Assembly: GCA_016859345.1 (NCBI GenBank)
Contig: CM029129.1
Coordinates: 20,958,695-21,022,694, forward strand
Origin: Istiophorus platypterus
Taxonomy: Eukaryota; Chordata; Actinopteri; Istiophoriformes; Istiophoridae
Length of the DNA: 64,000 nt
Reading direction: 5' to 3'
Shown here piece after piece: positions 13,231-25,074 of the stretch (within the stretch, counting starts at the first letter, position 1; each line of letters starts with the position of its first letter). The notes below the pieces were generated by a model that saw only the letters and a program-made list of their open reading frames with translations, made no database searches and was not told the origin of the DNA. Both the position numbers and the translations under genes were made by a program.

Positions 13231-16200
13231 CACCCGGTCTGCGACTGCTCGCTCGGGCCACACACTCAGCTACTAACGCAACTACTTCTGCAAAAAGGCA
13301 CTAGTTTGACTTAACACATTTCAAACCCTACCATTGTACTGTAGCACACCAGGACTGCCTGCTCTGTCCCACGACTCCTGGGCCTTTTTCCGCACACTTT
13401 TAATTCCTCCGTTACAAATCCGCCACCTGAGTGGACCTCGCCGACGATCCAGTTCTGCTACTGAAGTTTGATAATTCGGGTGTTTCCGGACTGGGCCCTG
13501 GCCTGGATCTCACTACGACGCGTTTGTCCGTGTTTTTCAACACTGAAGAAAGGTCACGTTTTGCTGTCGGGGGTAAAACGTGGAGCAAGAAGCATCGGAA
13601 ACTGAGAAGGAGCCTCCGTGGACGTCTTATCTTAACTTATCTCTTACCCCTACTGTGTTTACAGCCTCTGCTGATTTGGAAGGTCTGTTACAGCGTGTGT
13701 GTGTGTGTCTGTGTTTGTGTTGCGTGCGTGAGTGGCTGTTAAAACAGGTGGTATTTATTTTTATTGTTTACCTGTAAATGCGTCGGATAGTTTCGTTTCC
13801 TCTCTCATCCATTCACTAATCAGACTGACGAGAAGGATTAGTGATAGCAGCGGTCGCAAATTCAGGCAGTGTTAGCAGGCAAAAAATGTGAGGAACACAT
13901 CTCACCTCATCCACATCTGACAGCTAAAAAACAGCTACATTTAGTTAATACCCGTTGGTGGGATGCAATGTCACGGTTCTGAGTCCTCGCCCCCGTTCAT
14001 TTTGTTTGTAGTCACCGTGGCGTTGCCTCGCAAACCTGCAGCAACGGTCCCACATTCCTCACCGCAACATCCAGTACAGATTTATGGTCCCAGTTCCTTT
14101 GTTTATCCAGTAGCCCCCCCCCCCAGCAGGGAGCTAGCTCCATAAGCATAGTGTGTCCCTATGAGTTAATGCTCTACTCATGTTCCATCAAGGTTTTAAC
14201 TTTTCCTGGAAAACCGGTTCTGCGGCGTCCTCTGACGTCGGAGCTGGAAGAACAGCGGCGCCGACCAGAGGGAACCGTTCTTCGTTGTCGTAAAAAAAAA
14301 ACTACACGTCCTTGTTGGATGCCGCAAAGTTTTTTCCAAGACCCTCAAAAGGTATCACCTTGAGAAAAACACTGGCCGGAAATCACAAAGTATATCAATA
14401 GGATAAGATATGGCCCTCCGTTACAGAAATATCGCGTGTTTGGGCCGACCTACGTCTGAATGCAAGGATCGGGGAAGCTTGTGAATCTGTGCTGTGTTAT
14501 TTTGTGTGTATGTTTTTTTGTTTTATATTTACCCACTTCTGCTGAGCAGAGGGTTGAGTTAGGCCCCTTACTACAGAGAGTTTGATTTTTTTTTATGGCT
14601 CCATAGTCTCTGTGTAGATGACACCACCAGAACGCCGCTGCGCTGTCAGTCCGAGTCGATGTGAGGCGTCTCGGGACGGTCACTTCCTGTCAAATGTCAC
14701 TGCTATCGAAGAGGCGTTTTTTTGTTTTTGTTTTTGGTTTTTTTTTCTCCCTATGAAGAGTCAGTCTCAGATCCGGGGGGGTGGGGACCGTAACCTCTAA
14801 TGCGGGGACGAACTCAGGGCCGAAGCCGGAGCGAAACTGATACACGGGATTGAAATTTCTGAGCAGCTATTCTCAAAAAGAAAAAAAACAAAAACCAGAG
14901 GACGCCGGTGTCGGGACTGACTCCGGAAACATCTGTAACAAGGTGACATCCACTGACTGTCCAGAGATTTAGAGGCACCTGTGTACCAGGTGTGGCTTCA
15001 AGCACTTCGCACAGGGCTGTAAAAACTCTGCGTTTTTAGCCATTTGCTTCGTGTTTTAATACATCACAAAAAAAAAAAAATAGTTTTAAAACTTGAACCT
15101 TCACCTTGGTATCGCGACTAGACCTGAGGGGATCATTTTTATCGTGCAAAGCAATTTTATTTTTATTTTATTTTTGCTGGATTCACAGTTGCATAAAGAC
15201 ATTTATCTTAGAGACGTTCACTTTTAAACTTCTGAATATTATTTCTATTATCAACAAATAGAAGATATTACTTTCAAAAGAATTCGGCAGGGGTTTGTTT
15301 CATACAAAATCTAGACCCTGGGGTTGATTGAACTCCTTGAATACTATTCTTGGTCACTCAGGCTTTATATAGAGCCAACTGAGTAGGAATGCCTTAATGG
15401 CCATATTTTTTTTTTTTTTCCAGCCAATTACATCTATGCAAAAGAGACTGCGATGCATCTATACAACACTAATGTCAAGCCATATCTAACTGATCCACGC
15501 CTCGGTATGTTAAAGTATGTTTTTTTTTTTTTTTTTAAGTTTATTTTCACGATACATTTCTACCAGGACTCCGCAGCGCGAATGTTGCACGGAAGTTTCA
15601 GAAGTCAAATTGTTACCTCACCCCCAGTGCTTTGAGCCATCCACGTATATCTCATGCTCAAAAAGGAAAACGTGTACATTGATTTTCCTGGTGCACGCTG
15701 ACACTTTTCCGACTTCGGCTCAAGTTGACGAGTCGGGAGTAGTTTGGCGGTTTGGCTGCTGACTTGATGGGGCAGCTGCTTTTTCCATAAAGTGAAGTTT
15801 GCAATCGGTTTAATCTGTTTGAAGTAGCCTTCTAAGCCTAATCCAGCACCACACGGCGGAGCTGACGTGGCGAACAAGCTAACAGCAGTCGTCGTGATGT
15901 TATCGCAGTTTTCAAAAGACGGCAAACAGCCGTAGCTTTCATCCGCGCTTCTTTTGTCTTTGGCATCGAAACCCGAAAAAACGTTTCCACACGTTACTCT
16001 CCCAGATTGGTCTTGTTTCGTAAGTCGACGGTTTCTTCCGTCCCGCGTTAAAACGACCCCACGCCGCCTTTGCTGAACAGCAGGGGATTGTGGGATCGCC
16101 CCGTCAGCGCTGGAACAGTGGCATCAGTAGAGGAATGTCCAAAAGTCGGCAGCTAATGTGGGACGCGTCGGTAACGTGGGACACGATAAACTGCTGGTTC

Positions 16201-17415
16201 CCGAGAGTGTGTTGACTCGAGGAGCTCGTGTTACTACTACTTTCATAAGTTGCGTAGTTTCGCTTTAACCGAGAGAAAAGTCAAAGGGACAGTTTGTGTT
16301 AGGAGCCTCCCTGTTGGTGGACGAGACTAGACCTGGTGACCTTTTTAGATTCCTACACATGATTACAGATTAAATATTAACGCACCCCCAATGTTCAAAT
16401 CATAGATTAAATTTCTAATAAAAAGTGACGTGATGTATAATTGAAGGCTCTTTTGAGTCTTATTTGAATTTCTTCTTTTTAATCTCATTTTATTATTATT
16501 TTATTGTATTTTTTCTACCTATAAGAGGTCGAAATGGTCCGACTTTTGAGCGCCGAGACTGCCGACGGGGACCGGTGTGACGCTGTGGCATCGTGGGTCC
16601 TGTGTGTGTGTTTTTGTGGCGGGCGTCTTCCCAGTAGACGGTTGTCTACCGGTGTGTTTACAGACCAGCAGCGTTAAGGACGAGGGGGAGTAACGAGAGA
16701 CGAGCTGCTGAACGATGAGCCTGTTTGTCCGGTTCGGCCTCTTTTTTTTTTTTTTTTTTTTTGTCCTTTCTCTGTTTTGTCTGTGGTCAACTAGGCCACT
16801 GTTGTTGGAAACATCCCACACTCTTTGTTCTGCTTTCAGCTGAACTCTCCCCCTCTTTTTCTTTTTTGTTACTGTCCTCAGCCTCTTACATCCACTTGCC
16901 TCCGGATATGAAACGATATAAATAAAAACCAGGAGGCAAATAAGGCTCCCAGGGACAAAAATACATTTTCAAAAATATCATCAGCTTAAACATTCATAAA
17001 ATGCTTTTATTCTCACACTCAGGTTCATAATGTTCCTATCGGCTTGTCAAGTCTCCACTTTCACTGTGTTTAAAGCCAGTGGCTGTCACTGAGGTGAACC
17101 GTTTTTATTTTTTATTCTAGATTAAATGATTCAGCTCATTCCGTTTGACCGTCGGTCACCTATCGGCGTCTTACCACCTGCCCTCCCCCTTCCTCTCGTC
17201 CGTATCCCTCCGACTCCCCCGCTCTGACTCAGTTCCCCACCATGGGACCGGCGGCAGGGCTGAATGAGCCCTCCCTCCTCTCTGCCGCCATCTGTCGTCA
17301 GGATTATCTGCTTGTCCACTCAGCGGTTCACAGGCAGGGCCAGCTGGGATTAGCAGGGGCTAGGTGGGCATTTCCTATTAAAACTGTTCACGTCTCTGAT
17401 TCAGTCTGCCGCCTT

Positions 17416-17452
17416 CAAATATATATAGAGATATATATCTATATATATATAT
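17416..17452. repeat. Imperfect (TA)n microsatellite
   Basis: Alternating TA with two interruptions (gag and ct). Confidence 0.9.
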
Positions 17453-20400
17453 CTCAGTTTTCAGCCACCATGACCTCATCCTCCACTGAATACACTGTAA
17501 AAACTGACATATGACTCTGCTTTTTCACGCTTTTTTTTCATAGTGATTGACTGGTTTGATACTGAAAAGACTCGTGACTGAACATCTTCCCCGCAAAATA
17601 TCATTCTTGTTTTATCTTATGTGGGAAAACCCTTGGAAAAGGCCCTCACACCATCGTGGCGTGCCAGACACTTTTGACAGTTTGAGTTTTGCAGAAAATA
17701 GATTTTTAGGCTTTCATGGGTGTCAGGGCTTTTATTTTGACAGGTTCTATTTTACAGTTATGGAAACTGTCAAATTTGACCGACCGTTGTGCAGATGTCT
17801 GTGGCAGAGTGGGATCTGTTAGGGGATGAAATCTCTGAAAGTCGGTGAGCTGGACCATTAGGATTTTAATAGCAGGCTTAGCTTTGAATCATGGAATAAA
17901 TATAGAAAATAGAACATTCCACTATTTCTTTTCAGTAAGATTTTGTTATATTTAATCATCAAAATCATTTTATTTAAGAATTTTATTCTTTTTTTTTTAT
18001 TTTCAAACAAATTTTTAATCAAAATTATATATAAGAAAGATCACGTGCCCGTGTACAAAATTTAAAATTGAATTTCTATACTTGCACCTTGATTCTCTGA
18101 TTGACCGATGATATTGATTGCCAACGCCTGATTTTTAAATTTAAAAACAAAACAAAACAAAACAAAGAACAATATCCAAGTTTCCTTTGCAGACCCGACC
18201 GCAGTGTTAAGCTCATGTTGGTTTAATTTCGTAGCCACGTCGCTTCAGATGCTAGGAGTCCGGATCGTGGCCACGTGAAACCGCCTTGCACGTAAAACGG
18301 CGCCTGATCCTTAACCGGAGAGAATCCCTCCAAAAGGAGCGGCGGCGTGCGGAGTTCACATATCTTATCATAACAGGGTTTTTTTGTTTGGTTTTTTTTT
18401 TTTTTGGTCAATCAATAGATTCTTCATATAGAAAGTCCTCTTTTGCTCAGGGTTCGATGAAGTGTGATAACGTCGACATTGTGTGTGTGTGTGTAGGTTT
18501 ATTGTACGATGATGAACTGTGAGACTGACTCCGGAGACGATCTCATCTAGAATGATAATGCTGATTCTTTTCCGTATGTGTTTTTAAAGCATTTTTTCCC
18601 CTTTATAGATTTTTCTTCTAATTTATACTCTCTCTGACACGGCTTGCGATGCTCCGACTCCTGTGGGTTGGTAAACCAAAGACTGTCGGGCACTTTAGAG
18701 AATCGTAGTAACTCTTTGGTTTTCAGTAGTTTAGAAATGCTGCAGGTGATTTCTGTCTTAATAGGGAAGTGACCCACTTCTCATTTAAAAAGAAAAAAAA
18801 AGGAAAAAAGAAAAAGAGAAAAATTAAACCACACAACTACCCTCCAGTCTTACCCTCTTGTCTTTGGATCCCAGACAGTGACCAAACTTGGTGGGAGCTT
18901 GTGATGGAGGATTTCTCTGTGGACGTAGCAGAGCAAATAAAGACTAATCAGGGGTTATCGGTCGTTCTCCGCTAACATGCAACCTATACATAGAGTACAT
19001 TGAAGTACGCTGCATAGGGGTGCGGTGACATTTCACCCCTGTAATTTTAGCACACTGGTTTTGAGACTAGACACTGACTAGCCTGATTAAACTCTTTGGA
19101 CACGTTAATGCTGAAAAAAAGTTGATTCCTCTTCCTCTGCTTTTGTGTGAAAGGATGTAATTTGATCGTGTGCCACCCGTCGAACGGAAACGTGGGCGCC
19201 ACTATTAACCCGGGTGCAAAACCCGGCTCCGTCGGTCCATGCTAACGCTAAGTAGCATGCGCCTACACGCAACAGTCGGCTTCTCGCCAGCATTGTTTCG
19301 AGTGAGACTTCACTCCATGCTAATACTAAAGCACATAGAGTACCGAGTGGGTATAGACGGCATGCTAATGTTTTACCCTCCAGGTGTTAGCAAGCACCGA
19401 GCTGTTAGCTCGGAGCTGTAGCCAACGATGCGGCACGGTCGAAATGTAAAAACTCCCCTTCAGCGCAAAATATCACTTTTATCACAGGTTTTCATTTTCA
19501 TTTTGTCCAGAAATAAAGACTTGAGAATTGGCCCCGTCCCATGCGAGGGTCAAGGTATATATCTTCAAGAGGTGCTGTGAAGAGCACAATTACCAGTAAC
19601 CAGGGGAAATGGCAGCGGCTAATTTCGGCGTCTGTTTTCCCAGTGGCGCGAACAGCGGCGCACTAATGCCGATCTCCGTCGCGTTTGGAGTTGATGAGGA
19701 TTGCTGAGATGCGAGTGACGACGGTAACGGCATGTGGGCGTCTCTCCACCCACTTTATATTCTTTTTTTTTTTAATTTTCTGTAAAATGTTGCTGCTTTG
19801 TATCGTCATGCATCCATGCAGGGTCGGTCCTTCCTTTCCGGGAAGTGCAGAATTTGGTCAGGATATGGGTTTTAAGCCTAGAAAGGTTATCAAAACATTT
19901 AATAAAAATTCGATCTAATGCCATGTTCATGTCATGTCGGACTTAGATATGAGCTGCTGGATGGAGAGCGTCTTTATGCCGGGATCAGACCACGTGGTAT
20001 TAGCGTTAGCGCTAACACCGGGAACACAAATGAGGCCATTTTCTGCGCGTTGATTTTCAAACGATGTAGCGGCGATGTTTGGCCGCTGGGCCTCTTCTGA
20101 TATGATGCGAGCGCGGCATTAGACCGGCGAAATGCACGAAAGGGGGCTCGGCGAACGATTTCGATCGGTGGACGGGCGAAACCAAATTCGGTCTCCAGTG
20201 CCTTGTGAAAAATCTATTTGTGAGACCCACAAATCTCAGTGTGAAAGAGCTAAGCCGGCAGGCAGTGTTTACAGGTTGTGGCTGTATTTATCGTGGTTAT
20301 TTAATCGTGAGCGTCCTCGCCGTCATCATCAATCCTGTCCTTGAGGAGAATCGCACTTTCAGCCATTTTGGTTGATCACTGCAAACAACTGGGGAAAAGT

Positions 20401-20758
20401 CTCATTGTTTTGTCTTTAAAAAAATCATATTAATCATATTTTAACTGGTTGAAACTATTTGAAACAGATTGCTATGCATTTACTGCTAGAATGAGAATAA
20501 AACATGTCGTCGAATTCTGTTGGAATCAAAGTCTTTATATTAATATTTTTGTAGCATCTCACATTTTGTAGCATTTAATCTATATTTTCAAATCATTGAG
20601 CGAATCCCATAATGTTGTTTTTTCTACATGGATATGCTTCATTTGAGGATGAAACCCTCTAAAGCATCGACACATTGTAGTCTTGAATATTTTTGCCGTG
20701 TCTCTTGTTTTTTGACCTTTCACCTGTCCATTTCGGTGGATGTGTATGTTTTGAATTC

Positions 20759-20783
20759 CTTTTTTTTTTTTTTTTTTTTTTTT
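20759..20783. repeat. Poly-T tract
   Basis: About 25 consecutive T, in AT-rich DNA downstream of tlcd3a. Confidence 0.9.
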
Positions 20784-20917
20784 GAGGTTTTCGGGTTCAG
20801 TCTTGACCTGCTGTTCATTTTAGTCACCTGTTTGCTTTGGGTGTGTAACGGACGTAAATGCAGCACCTGCACAACCTTTAACACTTCCTGCCCCACATTA
20901 TTTTTGATAGCATTCTA

Positions 20918-20923
<6 letters not shown>

Positions 20924-20961
<38 letters not shown>
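20924..20961. repeat. (TA)n microsatellite
   Basis: An uninterrupted TA dinucleotide run of about 38 bases. Confidence 0.95.
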
Positions 20962-20963
<2 letters not shown>

Positions 20964-21157
20964 CAGAATTTGATGCATCTGTCCTTTTTTTTTTTTTTGT
21001 AGCGTGACCTTTTTTTGAGGAACTTTCCTAAAAGAGACTGGACTAAGTTTTTTTTTTTGTTTGTTTGTTTTTTTTGAAATAACTTAAAACTATTGATGTA
21101 AGAGGAGTTATGTACTGTAGCTGCAACTTGTGAATTCAGAGCACCCCTTTAAAACTC

Positions 21158-21163
21158 AATAAA
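21158..21163 (+). terminator. Candidate polyadenylation signal AATAAA for tlcd3a
   Basis: AATAAA is followed by T-rich sequence (tttgatttgatag, then gttttgacc), as expected of a cleavage region. It lies 7.9 kb after the stop codon, so the gene may use one of the nearer AATAAA copies at 16921 or 19512. Confidence 0.3.
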
Positions 21164-21606
21164 TTTGATTTGATAGACTGTTTTGACCAGGTCTGCTTTA
21201 TTTTCCTTGTCTCATCATGTGCGACTGCTCTTAGTATTTTTCTCGGATTAAAAAAACAAGCAATAACGTTTTCACTCTCTTAACTTTAAAGGTGCTGCCA
21301 GGTGGATTTTGTTCCCTATGGACAGAGCTGAGTTGTTTTTTGTTTTTTTTTAGTGTCAACTTACGACAGCCTGTGCAGGTGTGTCCATATAATCGCGCCT
21401 CATCATTGTCAAAACTCTGAAGCTATTTTTTCATGACTGTAGTTGGGCGGCAAGCCGCCCAGCAAGGCAGATCACGTCCCCCTTTCTGATCCCTCCTGCA
21501 AAGTCCTGATTGGGCAACTGCTTCTCCTACGAGGGGGAAATGGTAAATGGCATCAAACTTATTGGAATCGCTAAATGTTTTTAGACGACTGGAAACAAAG
21601 ACATCA

Positions 21607-21631
21607 GGATGGATGGATGGATGGATGGATA
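21607..21631. repeat. (GGAT)n microsatellite
   Basis: About six GGAT tetranucleotides, followed by degenerate gatag units. Confidence 0.9.
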
Positions 21632-21856
21632 GAAAGATAGATGCTTCATCATTTTTGCACATAAAATACAACAAAATTTTAGCTTTCTCATCCCAGCAGC
21701 ATTTAAATTATGGAACAGAGAAAAGAAAAGAAAAAGGACCAGTCTGTTTGTTTTTTGTTTTTGTTTTTTTTTTTAAATCAAAATATTGGAAATTATTACT
21801 CTAGAAGTATGATGATACAGTCCCATTATTACTTCCACTAAGTAGGTAATGTGATA

Positions 21857-22060
21857 ACCCTGGTTGGTTGGTCGGTCGGTTTATCAGCAGGATTAACGTT
21901 GAAAGCACTTCACCGATTTGCACCAGACTCGGCGGAGGGACGGGTCGCAGCCCAGGGACGAACCCACTCGATTTTGGTGCAGATCCCGATCATTTACTGT
22001 GAATTTAAATTTTTTCCCCTGGGGTCTGTTGCATGTTTTGTGACATAGATCCTTGACGGG
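21857..22060. repeat. Dispersed teleost repeat relic
   Basis: It contains the marks of a common fish repeat that I know from memory: a GGTTGGTTGGTCGGTCGG start, TTTATCAGCAGGATTAACG, TTCACCGATTTGCACCAGAC, CGGCGGAGGGACGGGTC, GACGAACCCACTCGATTTTG and GTGCAGATCCCGATCATTTA. The copy is diverged and its class is not clear. Confidence 0.55.
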
Positions 22061-23313
22061 GAGTCTCTGCTCTCCTGAGCGCATTTTCTACTGAATATTT
22101 ATGGCAGCGTTGAGAGACCATCACTACACGTCTCGGCGCCGAGTGATGTAGATTTAAAATTCCAATTTACAGAATATTCACCCTCCCGTCCAACCTGGGC
22201 CGATAAGACCGCACACGTCAGGTTATGTGGTGTGTTGCAAGATGTCGAAACCTCAACCATTTTCAGAGACGGATCGAGATGAGGAGGGATAAGATCCAGA
22301 TGGCCGTCATGAAGGAATGTGAGGAAATTTGTGTAAAGAAATCCCACGGGGAAGAAGCTCGAGGCCACTGTCCTCATTTCTCTCTACAAAAATCTACATT
22401 TTATTCTCACATGCTTTGAATTTCCTTTTTTTAAAATGTTTTTTATTGTGTGCGTTTGTTCAGCGTCTGCACCGGGTCATGGACGCCTGTGGGTCTTGGT
22501 TCAGTTGTAATGTGAAGTCATGGTCAACCAGAGGCACTGCTGGCTCAGGCTGACGCCTGAGGCGTCGCTGCCAGGGCAGAGGCCGAATCCTCCACACACG
22601 GGCCTGGACAGTGGCTTGGCGACAGCCTTTCCCCTTCCCCCCGTTTTCTGCTGTTGTCACGCACAAAAATTTTATCTGCCACACACTTCACAAACACACA
22701 AGGGTTGCAAGTGTTAAAAAAATTAATATGCTAAAATATGTGGACGGAATAAACCTCTCTCTGCTCTCCCATAATGTTTCACAGCAGTATAAATCTTTGC
22801 ATGTAAAGTTTTGCCCAAATAGTAACTTAGAAAACATGACTTTAAACTATAACACTCAATGTGGTTGTAAGCAGATTTATTATTATTTATTTATTGTTTA
22901 TTAAATCAGTTTTTCAACAACCAAGTCCTCGTGTGAGCACAAATAAGTGGAGTCCAGTGATGCATGACAACACAGTAAATAAACAGTATAATTCATGGGA
23001 GATGTTATGATTGTTTACTAATACTGCACATTAATTGTAATTAGTTAACACTGCTTAGAACTACATTATGAGGTTTGATGAACTATCAAGTGTTCATATA
23101 GTGCGTATGAATGCAACATTGCACATGATTCAAATTCAGTTTTACATTAACAAAATTAGTTAAATTAGTTAAGCGCCATTAAGAGTAGGGGAAAAAAACT
23201 GTGAACTCAAAGCTCTGCAACTTAAGAAAATGTGACAATGGAAAAAACACAAGACGTTACAGTTAAAATAAAGCAGGTAAATACATCGAATTAAGAAAAT
23301 GTCTGTCTATATC

Positions 23314-23315
<2 letters not shown>

Positions 23316-23352
<37 letters not shown>
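23316..23352. repeat. (TA)n microsatellite
   Basis: A continuous TA/AT run of about 37 bases upstream of smtnl2. Confidence 0.95.
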
Positions 23353-23354
<2 letters not shown>

Positions 23355-23568
23355 ATTGGTGTGGTGAAAATGAGCTAATGTTTATTTTTGATTTTACATT
23401 CTAATTCCATGATTCAACCATTACTGGAGATATTGCTGTATAAGTAACATTAGCTTCTTACCAACTACAAATGTTTCCATCGGCTCCTTTTAAACGTGAT
23501 GTCACCGTGGGCTACTAAGGGTCTTTGGGACTTTTAGCTGGTACCATCCCAATCTTCAAAATTGCCAC

Positions 23569-23597
23569 GATTCAGATTCAGATTCAGATTCAGATTC
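23569..23597. repeat. (GATTCA)n hexamer repeat
   Basis: Nearly five perfect GATTCA units in tandem, about 1 kb upstream of the smtnl2 start codon. Confidence 0.9.
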
Positions 23598-24158
23598 AAA
23601 ATCGCAGCCTTTATGTGTCTCAAATGTAGAAAAACAGTCTTTATAGAATGGGGTTTTAAATATTGCCTTCCCCCTGTTGCACAGTTTAAAGTAAGATACC
23701 TCTATTGATTTTGTTTTCATCTTTAAGTTCCTCTCAGAATGAAATTAGTCCTCACGTCAAATGCTACCCCCCCCCCCCCCCCCAGTCTGGTGGGACTTCA
23801 TACTGATTTATTAGCAGCCGAGAGACAAAAATATTCGAATAATCCTGGCCCCTCCTCCCCATTTGATCTTTTCACGCCCCCCCCCTTGTGTCCCAAAATA
23901 CAGAGGCGAACCTGTTACTCCCAGGCACAGGAGACACAGATAGCTTAGACAACACACTGAGCAGGGGCAGCAGTGGCAAACTTCTAGGAAACACAAAGCG
24001 GATGCACGACCGAAGAGGGCGGCTGCCAGTTCAACTGGATCCCTCCGAAAGGTTAGTTTGATCATTCCTCGGCTGCTGCGCGGCCTGAGAACCCGATATG
24101 ACAGTGCAGTACGTAATCTCTTTTCCCAGGATGACATTGTGCATGAGTTTGCCATGGC

Positions 24159-24168
24159 TTATAAATAA
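24159..24168 (+). promoter_or_regulatory. Candidate TATA box overlapping a MEF2 site
   Basis: TTATAAATAA fits the MEF2 consensus YTAWWWWTAR exactly and contains TATAAATA. It lies about 400 bp before the smtnl2 start codon. A MEF2 site would suit a gene with striated-muscle expression in mammals. Promoter use is inferred. Confidence 0.4.
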
Positions 24169-24561
24169 CAACTGCTCTCGGTTTGACCAGATGAGAGGAG
24201 GGAGTAAGAGAATACGCACGTTGAGAGAAGTCCTCCATGGAGCTTGATGGGACTTCGGTGTGTTGCTGCCAAGGAATCTTGCCGCCCAGGTCATCCTTTA
24301 AAAACCATTTGCATCTTCATCTTTGCCGGAAAACTGGCATGGAACGCCACAGATATCTCTGAAACATCTTCAGCACATCTTTAGTACAAAATTATTCGGT
24401 CGAAAACCCAAACAATTTAATTTAAGGACGTGAACCAAAGAACAAACCGAAGAGGTGAGAGCAAAGACAAATAGAAAGGTTTGGTTTCTGACCTCCACAC
24501 CAACCATCCCGTTACTCGTTTGACTTGAAACCCCCAGGTGGTGAAGGACTTCAAAGAAGCC

Positions 24562-25074
24562 ATGGATACAGCTACAGAGGGCGTTCAGGAGGCGATAGTA
24601 AGTGAGGCTCTTGTTCAGTTCGAGGCAACCTTGCAAGCGGCCGTAAGGGAGGTACACGTGGACGTAAGCGCTTTCAAGCAGCGCATAGAGCAGAAGATCG
24701 AGGACCTGTGCATCTCCAACGGACCCTTGGCCGAGGCGGTGACCAGGCTGCAGGAGGAGAACCAGCAGCTCAGGGCAAAGCTGGAGGCCCTCAGCCACCT
24801 GGTGGAGGGTCTTGTTGGGGCAAAGCTCGAGAAGGGTCCTGTTGGAGTGAAGGCGAAGAACTGGGAGGAAGGTCTCGAGAATGGACACGAACAGATACAG
24901 CCCAAGAGCCAGGGAGACCGGAGGGGTTTGCTTAACCTCGGAAGATCAGAATCCACAACCACATCTGGGTCAGGTGGAGGATCGAGCCACGTTTCTGCCG
25001 CTGCTGCTGCGGCGGCTCCTGCTTCCGGCGATGTCCGTCCTCCATGGAGAGCAAAGAGACATGCCGACATTAAT
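24562..25074 (+). CDS. smtnl2: smtnl2 first coding exon
   Basis: Starts at a Kozak-type ATG and ends at the donor gtgagt, exactly 171 codons. It encodes the coiled coil and a linker with an alanine run (SHVSAAAAAAAPASGD). An in-frame stretch upstream back to cccccag (24537) has no ATG and could be 5' UTR spliced from a non-coding exon. Confidence 0.9.

Larger units (their letters stand above)
13231..24158. other. tlcd3a 3' region and intergenic DNA before smtnl2
   Basis: About 10.9 kb without a recognisable gene. The first part is probably tlcd3a 3' UTR, but its end is not certain; AATAAA occurs at 16921, 19512 and 21158. T runs lie at about 15519-15537, 16741-16762 and 20759-20783, with (TA)n tracts, a (GGAT)n run at 21607 and a dispersed repeat relic at 21857-22060. 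None of the small open frames looks protein-like. Confidence 0.7.

Noticed and set aside
24538..24561. GTG-initiated extension of smtnl2
   Set aside because: Nuclear vertebrate genes rarely start at GTG, and the ATG at 24562 has a strong context and the right alignment to human SMTNL2.
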